Positions 15,987 through 23,954 of a stretch of 64,000 nt of DNA are shown here, one piece after another. Position 1 is the stretch's first letter. Each line of letters opens with the position of its first letter. A program made the translations under genes and the position numbers. The stretch covers positions 2,906,384 through 2,970,383 of the forward strand of contig NC_014219.1 of the NCBI RefSeq assembly GCF_000093085.1, written 5' to 3'. Below the pieces are notes generated by a model. That model saw only the letters and a program-made list of their open reading frames with translations. It was not told the DNA's origin and did no database searches. Source of the DNA: [Bacillus] selenitireducens MLS10 (GTDB lineage: Bacteria; Bacillota; Bacilli; Bacillales; Salisediminibacteriaceae).

Positions 15987-16517
15987 TTACTTTTTATTCG
16001 GGTTCAGCTCAGTGATGGCGTCAATCGGTGCTTTGACTGCCTCTCTTGCCCGGACCACCGCTTCGTCATCCGGCGCATCATAGAAGCAGAGGCATTTTGT
16101 CATATCCTCACAGACATACGTCCGTGAGAAGGACACTTCCGGCACTTCCTGATAGTGAACCGAGTTCTTCTTCTTTCGTTCAAGATACTGATCCATCGTC
16201 AGATTCTCCGGGAGGTTCCATTCGACGAGGTAGTTGATTTTCTCTTTTTGCGCCTTGACATGTTCGAGATCCTGACCGACGATGCGGACTTCTTTGGCCA
16301 GACTGACCGGAAACCCGGAAGCTTCGAGTGCCTCTTTGGCATCGGATTCCTGATCTGTCTCCACAATCAGAAACGCCCGTTGGAAATTCTGAGCGACCTG
16401 CACCTCAATCAGTTCGTGACTTCCTTTTGCCGTTTCAAACCGCTCAACGGCCTGTGAAACTGCCGCTTCATCTCTGATACTGTCCTGCAGTGCTGATTCA
16501 AACAAATACAATCCCAT
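15987..16517 (-). CDS. DUF4242 (SCO4226-like) protein
   Basis: The C-terminal 80 residues of this 176-residue protein match DUF4242, small ferredoxin-like dimers with a nickel-binding member in Streptomyces. The kept pattern is SFSRTYVCEDMTKCLCFYDAPDDEAVVRAREA. The N-terminal half looks like a second, diverged copy of the same fold. ATG 16517 has AAGGAG 8 nt upstream. The acyl-CoA dehydrogenase-like gene follows by 24 bp. An HxlR gene diverges from it. Confidence 0.75.
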   Translation of the reverse strand: MGLYLFESALQDSIRDEAAVSQAVERFETAKGSHELIEVQVAQNFQRAFLIVETDQESDAKEALEASGFPVSLAKEVRIVGQDLEHVKAQKEKINYLVEWNLPENLTMDQYLERKKKNSVHYQEVPEVSFSRTYVCEDMTKCLCFYDAPDDEAVVRAREAVKAPIDAITELNPNKK

Positions 16518-16563
16518 GTGTATCGCTCCTTTTTTTCATAATTGTCACACTTGAGTAATTTTA

Positions 16564-16585
16564 TTATATTAATTAATTCAACCTT
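16564..16585. promoter_or_regulatory. AT-rich operator candidate in the HxlR/DUF4242 divergon
   Basis: The stretch TATATTAATTAATTCAACC contains ATTAATTAAT. A similar sequence, TTAATTAATAATT, lies upstream of the ABC ATPase gene near 19694-19706. HxlR dimers bind short AT-rich dyads next to their own gene. The shared sequence suggests a common regulator, but AT-rich words of this size can recur by chance. Confidence 0.3.
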
Positions 16586-16651
16586 ATTGGTTTCATGATG
16601 GATGTTGGGGTATACTTAACCTTGACCCGTCACCAGAAGGAGTTTTGTCAT

Positions 16652-17098
16652 ATGAAAGCACGCTATAACCTCCCCTGTAATATTGCCCAGACCCTGAACA
16701 TCGTAGGTGATCGCTGGACACTCCTGATCCTACATGAGATCCTCATCGGTCACACCACCTTTAACGAAATCAAACGAAGCCTGGAAGGGATCTCGGCGAA
16801 CATTCTTTCAGACCGGCTGAAGCAGCTTGAGGAAGCGGGCCTTACGTCATCGAGTCTATACTCCGATCACCCGCCCCGCTATGCCTATACGCTCACGGAA
16901 AGCGGCAAAGCCCTCGAACCGGTGTTTGATGCCCTCTTGATTTGGGGACAGAACCACCTCGAGCACTGTTATAAAAAAATGATTCACACGTCCTGCGATC
17001 AGGAAATTGAAGTGAGCTATTACTGCCCGCACTGCGAGGAGTCGCTCACTAAAGACGACACGACCATCGTCACGCTTTCCGATCAGGTAACTCCGTAG
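16652..17098 (+). CDS. HxlR-family transcription regulator
   Basis: The 148-residue winged-helix regulator has the HxlR signatures CNIAQTLNIVGDRWTLLILHEIL, FNEIKRSLEGISANILSDRLKQLEEAGL, and a C-terminal Cys pair (CPHCEESL). ATG 16652 is 9 nt after AAGGAG; the upstream in-frame residues have no site. It diverges from the DUF4242/ACAD operon and is convergent with the ABC operon, and probably controls one or both. Confidence 0.88.
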   Translation: MKARYNLPCNIAQTLNIVGDRWTLLILHEILIGHTTFNEIKRSLEGISANILSDRLKQLEEAGLTSSSLYSDHPPRYAYTLTESGKALEPVFDALLIWGQNHLEHCYKKMIHTSCDQEIEVSYYCPHCEESLTKDDTTIVTLSDQVTP

Positions 17099-17106
17099 AT
17101 CCTTTT

Positions 17107-17131
17107 GCCCCTGTGCCACTTGCACCGGGGC
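17107..17131. terminator. Bidirectional terminator
   Basis: The stem GCCCCTGTGC / GCACCGGGGC has a 5-nt loop, with CTTTT before and TCTTTT after. It separates convergent HxlR and permease genes. Confidence 0.75.
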
Positions 17132-17140
17132 TCTTTTCGT

Positions 17141-17905
17141 TCAGGCCCGCTGCATCCCCCACTGTTTGCCGACCCATGTCTCAAAGAGACCGACGGCTTT
17201 ATCAAGAAGCAGTCCGAGCACCCCGATTGTGATAATCCCGGCGAGGACCAGATCGAGATCGAGGGCATTCCTCGCATCAACGATCAGATAACCGAGCCCG
17301 GACTGCGCGCCGATCATTTCTCCGGCCACGAGGAATATCCAGGCCGTACCAACGGCGATATGAAGCCCGTTCGCTATATACGGAAAGGCTGCCGGAAAGA
17401 TGATTTTCACAAGCAGGGACACCTTCCCGATCTCTAGATTCTCTGCGAGCTTCAAATAGGTCCGGTCCACTTTTTTAACGGCAGACACCGTTGAGAGTAA
17501 GACCGGAAAGAAGGCCGCGATAAATATGATCACGATCGCCGGCATATTGCCGATGCCAAACCAGAGGACGATAAACGGTGACCAGGCCACCGGTGCGACC
17601 GGCCGGAGCACCTGAACGACCGGGTCGACGATCCGCCACATCACGTTTGATCGCCCTAGCAACAGCCCGAGAGGGATCGCGATCAGTACGGCACTGAGGT
17701 ATCCCGCAAAAAAACGGAACAGGCTGATGCTGACGTGATCAGCCATGGCCCCTGATCGGATCAGGCTGACGAGCCCTTCCCCGACAACTAGTGGGGATGG
17801 CAGCAACGCTTCCGGATAATCGCCGATCCAGATGACAAGCTGCCAAATGCCGAGCACGAATCCGATAGAAACGAGCAGATACAGGAGTGTTTCAAGCCAT
17901 TTCAT
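17141..17905 (-). CDS. ABC transporter permease, SsuC/TauC type
   Basis: The 254-residue protein has about six membrane helices and the EAA-like loop of nitrate/sulfonate/taurine importers (KLAENLEIGKVSLLVKIIFPAAFPYIANGL). It is the membrane subunit of the importer encoded with the next two genes. ATG 17905 follows GAGGTG by 6-7 nt, which overlaps the stop of the binding protein gene. Confidence 0.88.
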   Translation of the reverse strand: MKWLETLLYLLVSIGFVLGIWQLVIWIGDYPEALLPSPLVVGEGLVSLIRSGAMADHVSISLFRFFAGYLSAVLIAIPLGLLLGRSNVMWRIVDPVVQVLRPVAPVAWSPFIVLWFGIGNMPAIVIIFIAAFFPVLLSTVSAVKKVDRTYLKLAENLEIGKVSLLVKIIFPAAFPYIANGLHIAVGTAWIFLVAGEMIGAQSGLGYLIVDARNALDLDLVLAGIITIGVLGLLLDKAVGLFETWVGKQWGMQRA

Positions 17906-17910
17906 CCGGT

Positions 17911-18861
17911 TCACCTCGATTCCTCAAAAGCTGATTGGTCCACAAAATCCGAAAAGGCAGGCGGTTCATCCGATAAATCCATGTCGATGAGCCGCGATCG
18001 CAGATGTTCGTACTCGGCTTCTCCGATCGACAGATCCCCGTAATCGATCCAGGCAAGCGACAGCGAAAGCGTCTCTTCATCGACGTTCAAATGATTCTGA
18101 TGTGCTCGCATCGCCTCCTCTGTCATCGCATCCGCCATCACGCCCGCTTCAAGATACGCCGTTAAAAACGCATCACTCAGCTCAGGGGCTTCTTCCATGA
18201 AGTCGTCCCGAAGTACAAGGGCGCAGCACAGGCAGCTACCCGGGCAGAACTGATCCGACTGATACAGAACATGCCCGGCATCAAGAGTAACGCCAAGGGC
18301 GCCGAATGGCTCGGCGACAATGTAGCTCGCAATCCGTCCTTCTGAGAGGGCCGCGGGCATCTCCGGCGGTGGCATCTCCACAATATTCACCTCTTCATAG
18401 TCGACACCTGCTTCCCTGAGCATCTCATCAAGAAGCAGATGGTGCGCGGACAGAGTATGCGGGATCGCCACAGTCTCGCCACGCAGGTCTGCAGGGTCCG
18501 TGATATCGTGAGCGGCAACGATGGCATTGCCCTCCCTGTGGCCAAGTGCGACAGCGGAAAGGTCAATGCCCCGCTCCTTCGCCTTCATGGCCAGTTCAAA
18601 CAGCACCGAAGCGCCGTCAATCCGTCCTGCATTCAATGCATCCATCAGTTCAATCCAGCTCGAGAAGCGGACGAGTTCAATGTTTCCATGACTCAACAGC
18701 TCGTCTTCAAATTCCTTCACAAAATACAGGGGTGCTGCATGGGTGATAGGCAAATGGCCGATCCGGATGACATCATCCTCCCCTGGGGCAGGTGCCCCGC
18801 ATGCGCTCATGATCATCGTACCGATCATCATGACACCGACAGTCCGATTCGATCGTTTCAC
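17911..18861 (-). CDS. ABC substrate-binding lipoprotein, NMT1/SsuA type
   Basis: The 316-residue lipoprotein starts at GTG 18861, 9 nt after GGAGG; the longer frame runs antisense through the ATPase. The signal peptide ends in a lipobox (MSAC-G), so the protein is held on the outer face of the membrane. The mature part has the periplasmic-binding fold of the SsuA/TauA group (IRIGHLPITHAAPLYF). A Cys-rich stretch, FCPGSCLCCALVL (about 235-247), is typical of a subset of this group. The ligand cannot be told from sequence. Confidence 0.85.
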   Translation of the reverse strand: MKRSNRTVGVMMIGTMIMSACGAPAPGEDDVIRIGHLPITHAAPLYFVKEFEDELLSHGNIELVRFSSWIELMDALNAGRIDGASVLFELAMKAKERGIDLSAVALGHREGNAIVAAHDITDPADLRGETVAIPHTLSAHHLLLDEMLREAGVDYEEVNIVEMPPPEMPAALSEGRIASYIVAEPFGALGVTLDAGHVLYQSDQFCPGSCLCCALVLRDDFMEEAPELSDAFLTAYLEAGVMADAMTEEAMRAHQNHLNVDEETLSLSLAWIDYGDLSIGEAEYEHLRSRLIDMDLSDEPPAFSDFVDQSAFEESR

Positions 18862-18886
18862 TGATTCATCCCTCCACGTCACACGT

Positions 18887-19672
18887 TCAGATATTGTATT
18901 CCGGCTCATCATACGTCTGGCGAAAGCTGAATTCATCCATAATCTGCTTTCGGTAATGCTGAAAATCCCTGTGAGCCCGGTCCCTCGGCTTCGGCAGCTG
19001 AATCGTGAGCTCCTTGCGAATCCGACCGGGTGCACTGTCCATGAGAAAGATCCGGTCCGACAGATAGAGCGCCTCATCAATGTCATGGGTCACGAGGATC
19101 ATCGTCGTCCCTTCCTGATCACGGATGTTCAACAGCTCATTTTGCAGATGGTAGCGGTTGAACGTATCCAGGGCGGCGAAGGGTTCATCCATCAGGATCA
19201 GCTCCGGACGAATGGCCAGTGCCCTCGCGATGGCCACACGCTGTTGCATCCCGCCGGACAACTCGGACGGAAACCGGTTCTTACTGTCAAGAAGTCCGAC
19301 AAGCTTCAGATAGCGTTCGGCTCTCGTTCTTTGCTCTTCTTTCGAGAGACCCTCCGGCTCAAGGGCGAGCTCGATATTTTGCAAGACGCTCCGCCACGGC
19401 AGCAGCGCATAAAACTGAAAGAGCATGATCGCTCTTCTCGAGGGGGCTGTCACCGCCTCCCCGTTAAAGACGACCGTTCCCTTCGTCGGCTGCTCAAAGC
19501 CGCCAATCACGTTCAAAAGCGTGCTTTTGCCACAGCCGCTCTCCCCAAGAATGGAGATAAACTCCCCCTCCTTGACGGTCAGGTCAATGCCTGCAAGAAC
19601 ATCATGAGATGCACCGTTCGAAAGGAAGGCTTTATATGTATCTTTCACTTCCACCACATCCCGTTTCTCCAC
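18887..19672 (-). CDS. ABC transporter ATP-binding protein, SsuB/TauB type
   Basis: The 261-residue ATPase has Walker A GESGCGKST, signature LSGGMQQRVAIARAL, Walker B LILMDEPF and H-loop THDIDEA. The start is GTG 19672 after GGGAG. It opens the operon ATPase - binding protein - permease, an import system of the nitrate/sulfonate/taurine class. The gap to the binding protein is 25 bp. Confidence 0.9.
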   Translation of the reverse strand: MEKRDVVEVKDTYKAFLSNGASHDVLAGIDLTVKEGEFISILGESGCGKSTLLNVIGGFEQPTKGTVVFNGEAVTAPSRRAIMLFQFYALLPWRSVLQNIELALEPEGLSKEEQRTRAERYLKLVGLLDSKNRFPSELSGGMQQRVAIARALAIRPELILMDEPFAALDTFNRYHLQNELLNIRDQEGTTMILVTHDIDEALYLSDRIFLMDSAPGRIRKELTIQLPKPRDRAHRDFQHYRKQIMDEFSFRQTYDEPEYNI

Positions 19673-19813
19673 ATGCGCTCCCTCATTTCCAAGTTAATTA
19701 ATAATTCCAATGTGTTTACTTTGTTTTATCATCATAGCGTATCAGGTTAAAAAAAACAACCTGTAATCCCAAGAAGTCTGAAATCTTTTTTTCAGAGGTA
19801 CATGTCAAAAAAA

Positions 19814-19838
19814 GACACCCACCTCACTGGTGAATGTC
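19814..19838 (-). terminator. Terminator of the MerR-family gene
   Basis: The minus-strand RNA stem GACATTCACC / GGTGGGTGTC pairs fully with G-U wobbles and is followed by TTTTTTT. Confidence 0.75.
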
Positions 19839-19853
19839 TGCTTACTTCCTGCT

Positions 19854-20618
19854 TTATACGTACCCTTGATCGGTATAGTGCACGATGGCGTCCCGCAAAA
19901 AGGCTGTCATGCCTTCCTTTTTCTCATAGTACGCCGTAAAACGCTCATCCGCTGTATACATCTGAGCGAGTCCGGCGTGCGCATTCGGATCATACGATGT
20001 CCAATAGTGCATGAGCCAGCGTTTATGCATGGCAGCGAGTTCCATCGCCTCTTTCCCTGCCGGACCCCCCGTCAAAAAAGCCGCTTCAAGCTGGCGCAAG
20101 ATCTCTTCTGACAGGGCTTGTGCTTCTTCATAGGCATCTTTACTCAGCCCCTGAAACGTCTCGTTGGCGTCATCGACGGTCTGATCCCCGTATTTCTCCC
20201 GAATCTCTTTGCCGTACGTTTCCTCATTGCGGCGAATCATGTTTGTTTTCAACCCTTCGAACTTCTCTTCATTGGTCATCGTCCTCATCCCTTTCATCGT
20301 GTCGATCGTCTGATCAACATTGGCAATCAGCCTATCAAGATCCGACCGCTGTTTCACCAAAGCCTCCCTGTGCTGTTCGAGACGCTTGCGCCGGTCATCG
20401 TCCGGCGCAGATAGAAGCACCTGGATCTCATCGAGACCGACATCGAGGGCCTTCAGGAACAGAATATCCTGCAGGCGGTCCACTTCCGTATCCCTATAGA
20501 TCCGGTAGCCTGACGGGTTCCGTAATGCCGGCTTCAACAGACCAATTTGATCATAGTAGCGCAATGTGCGCGTGCTGACACCGGCGAGTTCAGCGAGCGC
20601 CTTTACCGTATACGTCAC
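19854..20618 (-). CDS. MerR-family regulator with TipAS-type effector domain
   Basis: The 254-residue regulator has the MerR winged helix at residues 1-70 (YTVKALAELAGVSTRTLRYYDQIGLLKP), a coiled-coil linker, and a C-terminal TipAS domain (about 130-250) as in Mta/TipAL, which bind antibiotics or other amphiphiles. GTG 20618 is 8 nt from AGGAGG and gives the usual N-terminus; TTG 20624 is too close. It sits behind a typical MerR promoter. Confidence 0.88.
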   Translation of the reverse strand: MTYTVKALAELAGVSTRTLRYYDQIGLLKPALRNPSGYRIYRDTEVDRLQDILFLKALDVGLDEIQVLLSAPDDDRRKRLEQHREALVKQRSDLDRLIANVDQTIDTMKGMRTMTNEEKFEGLKTNMIRRNEETYGKEIREKYGDQTVDDANETFQGLSKDAYEEAQALSEEILRQLEAAFLTGGPAGKEAMELAAMHKRWLMHYWTSYDPNAHAGLAQMYTADERFTAYYEKKEGMTAFLRDAIVHYTDQGYV

Positions 20619-20641
20619 ATCCAAGCCCTCCTCTCTGTTTC

Positions 20642-20672
20642 AGTGTAAACCATGACGTTACGTCATAGGCAA
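20642..20672 (-). promoter_or_regulatory. MerR-type promoter with 19-bp spacer and central dyad
   Basis: The minus strand reads TTGCCT (20667-20672), 19 bp, TACACT (20642-20647). The spacer contains the perfect dyad ATGACGT-A-ACGTCAT (20652-20666). A 19-bp spacer with an internal dyad is the hallmark of promoters activated by DNA untwisting by MerR proteins. Confidence 0.8.
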
Positions 20673-20687
20673 GCGGTCTAATAAAGA

Positions 20688-20725
20688 AACCCCCTGCCTG
20701 ATGTGGCAGAGGGTCACCGCGCCTG
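20688..20725 (-). terminator. Terminator of the SDR gene
   Basis: The stem CCCCTGCC / GGCAGAGGG with a 6-nt loop is followed on the minus strand by TTTCTTTATT. Confidence 0.65.
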
Positions 20726-21436
20726 TCAGACAGGCCGGACATTGATTTCATTCACATTGACATAGTCAGGCTGACTGAGGGCATAGACGACCGCGGCCGC
20801 AATGTCCTTCGTCTCGAGCTTCTTCCTGCCTCCGAAGTCGTTGGAGCTCGTCAGGTCGGTATCCACCATGCCGGGTGCAATGTTCGTCACCCTCACGCCT
20901 GTCTGGGCCAGCTCTTTTTCGAGGCCCGACGTGATCGCCCTTACGGCGTATTTCGTCGCGCTGTAAACGGTGCTCTTCTTCGACACTTCAAGGCCGGCAA
21001 CAGAACCGACATTGACGATATGCCCGCTTGAGCGTTCCACCATAGCCGGCAGGACCGCATTGATGCCAAAGAGCACACCTTTGATGTTGACGTCAATCAT
21101 CGTTTCCCAGTCGTCCACCTGACCGGCTGTCACGGTGGACGACAGCATATGACCGGCGTTATTGACGAAGATGTCCACTTGACCGAAGGTATCTTCCGCC
21201 CGTTTTGCGAGCTCCTCGACGTCGTCACGGCTCGTGACATCTGTCTTCACGACCAGCGCTTTCCCCTGATCGGCTTTATTGATCTCACTCTCGATGGCTG
21301 CGAGCTTCTCCACGCGACGCCCGGCAAGGACGACGTTGACGCCTTCCTTTGCCAGCGCCCTCGCGATGCCCGCTCCTATACCTGTTCCGCCACCGGTGAT
21401 GACGGCTGTTTTTCCTGTCAGTGTTGTCATAATCAA
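20726..21436 (-). CDS. Short-chain dehydrogenase/reductase
   Basis: The 236-residue classical SDR has TGGGTGIGAGIA (cofactor), NNAGH, and the catalytic YSATK. The basic residues GRRVEK after beta 2 suggest NADP(H). Two starts compete: TTG 21436 (6 nt after AGGAGG) and ATG 21430 (12 nt). Substrate unknown. It ends before the MerR promoter and may or may not belong to that regulon. Confidence 0.82.
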   Translation of the reverse strand: MIMTTLTGKTAVITGGGTGIGAGIARALAKEGVNVVLAGRRVEKLAAIESEINKADQGKALVVKTDVTSRDDVEELAKRAEDTFGQVDIFVNNAGHMLSSTVTAGQVDDWETMIDVNIKGVLFGINAVLPAMVERSSGHIVNVGSVAGLEVSKKSTVYSATKYAVRAITSGLEKELAQTGVRVTNIAPGMVDTDLTSSNDFGGRKKLETKDIAAAVVYALSQPDYVNVNEINVRPV

Positions 21437-21495
21437 ACCAGGCCTCCTCTAAGCTGTATGTCTACACTGTAGCTCATTACCGGAAATGACGGTTT

Positions 21496-22779
21496 TCAAA
21501 CCTGCGCGGCATCGGACCCCGCTTCCTGTTTCTGCTCCGGAAACAGCCTGACGTTCTCAATCGCAGGGAGGGTCCGGAGGATGGCCTGCTTCATCCAGAG
21601 GAGGCTGAAGACGACCATGCCAATGCCGGCAATCAGAATCGGCACGACCGGTGAATACGCCTCTCCGATCACCCCGCCAATCAGTGCCCCGACCGGTACA
21701 CCAAGGGAGGCGGAGCTCGTCAACAGGGTCACGACCCGTCCGATGTACACACTTTCCACCTGGCGCTGAACGGATGAGAAGATCAGGATATTCAAAAACC
21801 CGATGGAAATGGCTCCGATGCTGAAGAGAATCATGGAGAGCACCCATGGGGCGAGGGCCGTCCCGATCCAGAGCAGGCCCGTCATGGCGAAGGTCACAAT
21901 GATCAGCCGGCCAAAGGGCACGGTTTTCACCTTTGGACTCAGAATGGTACCCAGGAGAATGCCAAGAGAAAGGGCCGCCATATAGAATCCGTAAGCGGCT
22001 TCAAGGCCGTTTGCCTTCATCAGAGAGAACGCCGGTACATTCGTCAGCATAACGGCCATCGTTACGTTGACAAAGACGATGGACATCATCATCTTCGGAA
22101 TGAGTGACTGCCTGATATACGTCACCCCGCCCGTGAGATCCGTCGCATAGTTCTTCAGGTGGCGGTAAAAACGGTGATCTGTCCCTGCGGATTCTTCCAA
22201 GTCGGCAATGTCCAAAAAGAGATAACAGATTACGGTAAGAAGGACGAGTACCGCGGTGATGCCAATGGCGGTGACGCTGCCGATGAGCGCGGCAAGGATC
22301 CCCGCCGCAGCGATAAAGACGATATCCATCGCTTCTCTCACCGTCTGCAAATACGCATTGGCCTCCACGATCTGTTCGTCACCCACGACTTTCGGAACGA
22401 GTGTGGAAACGATCGGGTAGGCAAACTGATTGATGAGGCTCGTGAGAAAGAGGATCCCAATGACGACCCAGACGTTCAGCCCCGTCGTCGCGTAGGCGAT
22501 CGGAATCACGAGAAGAAGCAGGGCCTTTATGAGGTTGCTCATCATTAATCCCCGCTTATAGCCCGTGTAATTTGCAAGGGGCGCGATGAGAAAGGCCAGG
22601 ACATTCGCTGAGGAAATCGCAAAGAACGCAAAACCGGAGTAGAGCACACTGCCTGTCAGTTGAATGACGAGAAGCATCCCCGTTATGAGATAGATACCGC
22701 CCGCTGCTGCCTGAATAAAGACCCCTGCCATGATGATTTGAAAATTCCGGTCCCGTAAAAAAGCCCGTTCTGTCGCCAT
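21496..22779 (-). CDS. MFS transporter, macrolide-efflux-like
   Basis: The 427-residue protein has 12 predicted membrane helices and a cytosolic loop after the sixth. It belongs to the MFS_3 type group (drug or unknown efflux). ATG 22779 follows GAGGAGG. The start lies 2 bp after the stop of the ArsR-like regulator gene, so the regulator probably controls this exporter. Confidence 0.82.
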   Translation of the reverse strand: MATERAFLRDRNFQIIMAGVFIQAAAGGIYLITGMLLVIQLTGSVLYSGFAFFAISSANVLAFLIAPLANYTGYKRGLMMSNLIKALLLLVIPIAYATTGLNVWVVIGILFLTSLINQFAYPIVSTLVPKVVGDEQIVEANAYLQTVREAMDIVFIAAAGILAALIGSVTAIGITAVLVLLTVICYLFLDIADLEESAGTDHRFYRHLKNYATDLTGGVTYIRQSLIPKMMMSIVFVNVTMAVMLTNVPAFSLMKANGLEAAYGFYMAALSLGILLGTILSPKVKTVPFGRLIIVTFAMTGLLWIGTALAPWVLSMILFSIGAISIGFLNILIFSSVQRQVESVYIGRVVTLLTSSASLGVPVGALIGGVIGEAYSPVVPILIAGIGMVVFSLLWMKQAILRTLPAIENVRLFPEQKQEAGSDAAQV

Positions 22780-22781
22780 TG

Positions 22782-23264
22782 TCAGTCCTCCTCCTCGCTC
22801 CTGTTCACCGTGAACGTCACTGCATACGCCTGTTGATCCTGTCTGTTTGCTTCTTCGTATGACCGCTTCCCGTAGCGGATGAGGAGCTCATGAACTTCTT
22901 CGTTTAACTCCTTCAGCATCGCCTCGGATAAATACAGATTCGCAGACAGCTTCTCCACTTCTTCTTCGCTCTTCTTGTATTCCGGATTATGAAAGGAGAT
23001 CGCTTTGGCTCGGTAGTATTTCTCCACAATCCCTTTGTTCGTCTCTTCACGGTCGATCTCGAGAATGCCGTGTTTGACGAGCTGCTGGATGTGGTAATAC
23101 GTCGTGCCCGGATTTTTATCGAGGGCATCCGCAGCCTGCTTCGGCGTCATCGGATTCTCGTAAAGCATCCCGATCAGTCTGGATCGAAAAGGACTCGAAA
23201 TCGCCTTTTGCTGGGCCCAGTTGATCGTCATCACCGACGAATCCGGTTTGTTTTCTTCCGGCAT
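22782..23264 (-). CDS. ArsR-like winged-helix regulator
   Basis: The 160-residue protein has a helix-turn-helix of the HTH_20 kind (PFRSRLIGMLYENPMTPKQ, then NPGTTYYHIQQLVKHGILE) followed by a helical C-terminal dimer region. ATG 23264 follows AAAGGTGG. It heads a two-gene operon with the MFS exporter. Two inverted 16-bp operator-like repeats lie upstream. Confidence 0.85.
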   Translation of the reverse strand: MPEENKPDSSVMTINWAQQKAISSPFRSRLIGMLYENPMTPKQAADALDKNPGTTYYHIQQLVKHGILEIDREETNKGIVEKYYRAKAISFHNPEYKKSEEEVEKLSANLYLSEAMLKELNEEVHELLIRYGKRSYEEANRQDQQAYAVTFTVNRSEEED

Positions 23265-23297
23265 ACCAACACCACCTTTATTTATAAATTTAAGTCG

Positions 23298-23349
23298 ATT
23301 TGTAAATCCAAATTAACTTACATCAAGTATACGATTTGGGTTTACAAAT
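23298..23349. promoter_or_regulatory. Inverted 16-bp operator pair upstream of the ArsR-like gene
   Basis: ATTTGTAAATCCAAAT (23298-23313) and ATTTGGGTTTACAAAT (23334-23349) are reverse complements with one mismatch, spaced by 20 bp. The promoter of the regulator should lie between or across them. Autorepression is inferred. Confidence 0.6.
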
Positions 23350-23363
23350 TGCAAGTGTTTTCG

Positions 23364-23400
23364 AAAAAAAACGCAGAAGATCCTTATAGGACCTCCTGCG
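23364..23400 (-). terminator. Terminator of the DUF6366 gene
   Basis: The minus strand reads CGCAGGAGGTCC TATA AGGATCTTCTGCG and then TTTTTTTT. Confidence 0.8.
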
Positions 23401-23429
23401 CAGCCTGATTTCCATGTATGCAGTTGTTT

Positions 23430-23639
23430 TTACCAGACTGAGATGATCACGGTGACGGCAATCAGCACGAGGATCAGGATACCGGTCCCTTTCCAGCCCA
23501 GGCTGTTCACGAGGTCCGTGAGGCTGCCCGACGAGGAGCGGTTTGCTGCATCTCTCATCGTGCCACCCGGGTTGTGTTTACGTTCTTCCTGTGTCATCCG
23601 TTCCCGCTGTCTTTTGGGTTGTCTGTCATTCGTTGGCAT
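23430..23639 (-). CDS. DUF6366 family small membrane protein
   Basis: The 69-residue protein has a charged N-terminal half (RQRERMTQEERKHNPGG), the conserved SLTDLVNSLGWKGTGI, and one C-terminal membrane helix. This fits DUF6366 proteins of Bacillaceae. ATG 23639 follows AGGAGG by 7 nt. Function unknown. Confidence 0.75.
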   Translation of the reverse strand: MPTNDRQPKRQRERMTQEERKHNPGGTMRDAANRSSSGSLTDLVNSLGWKGTGILILVLIAVTVIISVW

Positions 23640-23673
23640 CGGAGTACCTCCTCTGTCACCGTCTCGATGTGAT

Positions 23674-23862
23674 TCATTCCGCTCTTAATAGCCGGTCCTT
23701 TTCCTGATTGAGATTGGACAGCTCTTCTTCGATGTCGGCGAGCCGTTTCTCCAGGGGATTCAGGTTGCCCCCGACGGTCTCAAGCTTCTCAAGATTATGC
23801 TGTAGCTGCATGTATTCATCCTTTAATTCCACGATGTCTCTGTCAATCTGTTTGAGATTCAT
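23674..23862 (-). CDS. Small coiled-coil protein
   Basis: The 62-residue, highly charged helical protein is MNLKQIDRDIVELKDEYMQLQ... with Leu/Ile heptads. ATG 23862 is 8 nt from AAGGA; the longer frame to 23958 overlaps the oxidoreductase gene and lacks a site. Family not recognised. Confidence 0.6.
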   Translation of the reverse strand: MNLKQIDRDIVELKDEYMQLQHNLEKLETVGGNLNPLEKRLADIEEELSNLNQEKDRLLRAE

Positions 23863-23954
23863 GCTGATCATCCTTTTCGTCCTTTTTAAGTCCAAGTTTA
23901 TCAGACAAGCGGGAGATGCGTCGAAAATTCCACATACCATCATTGATTGAAGGC

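Noticed and set aside
16595-16651. 19-residue N-terminal extension of the HxlR protein
   Set aside because: The ribosome site AAGGAG lies after this segment, 9 nt before ATG 16652, which starts the conserved domain.
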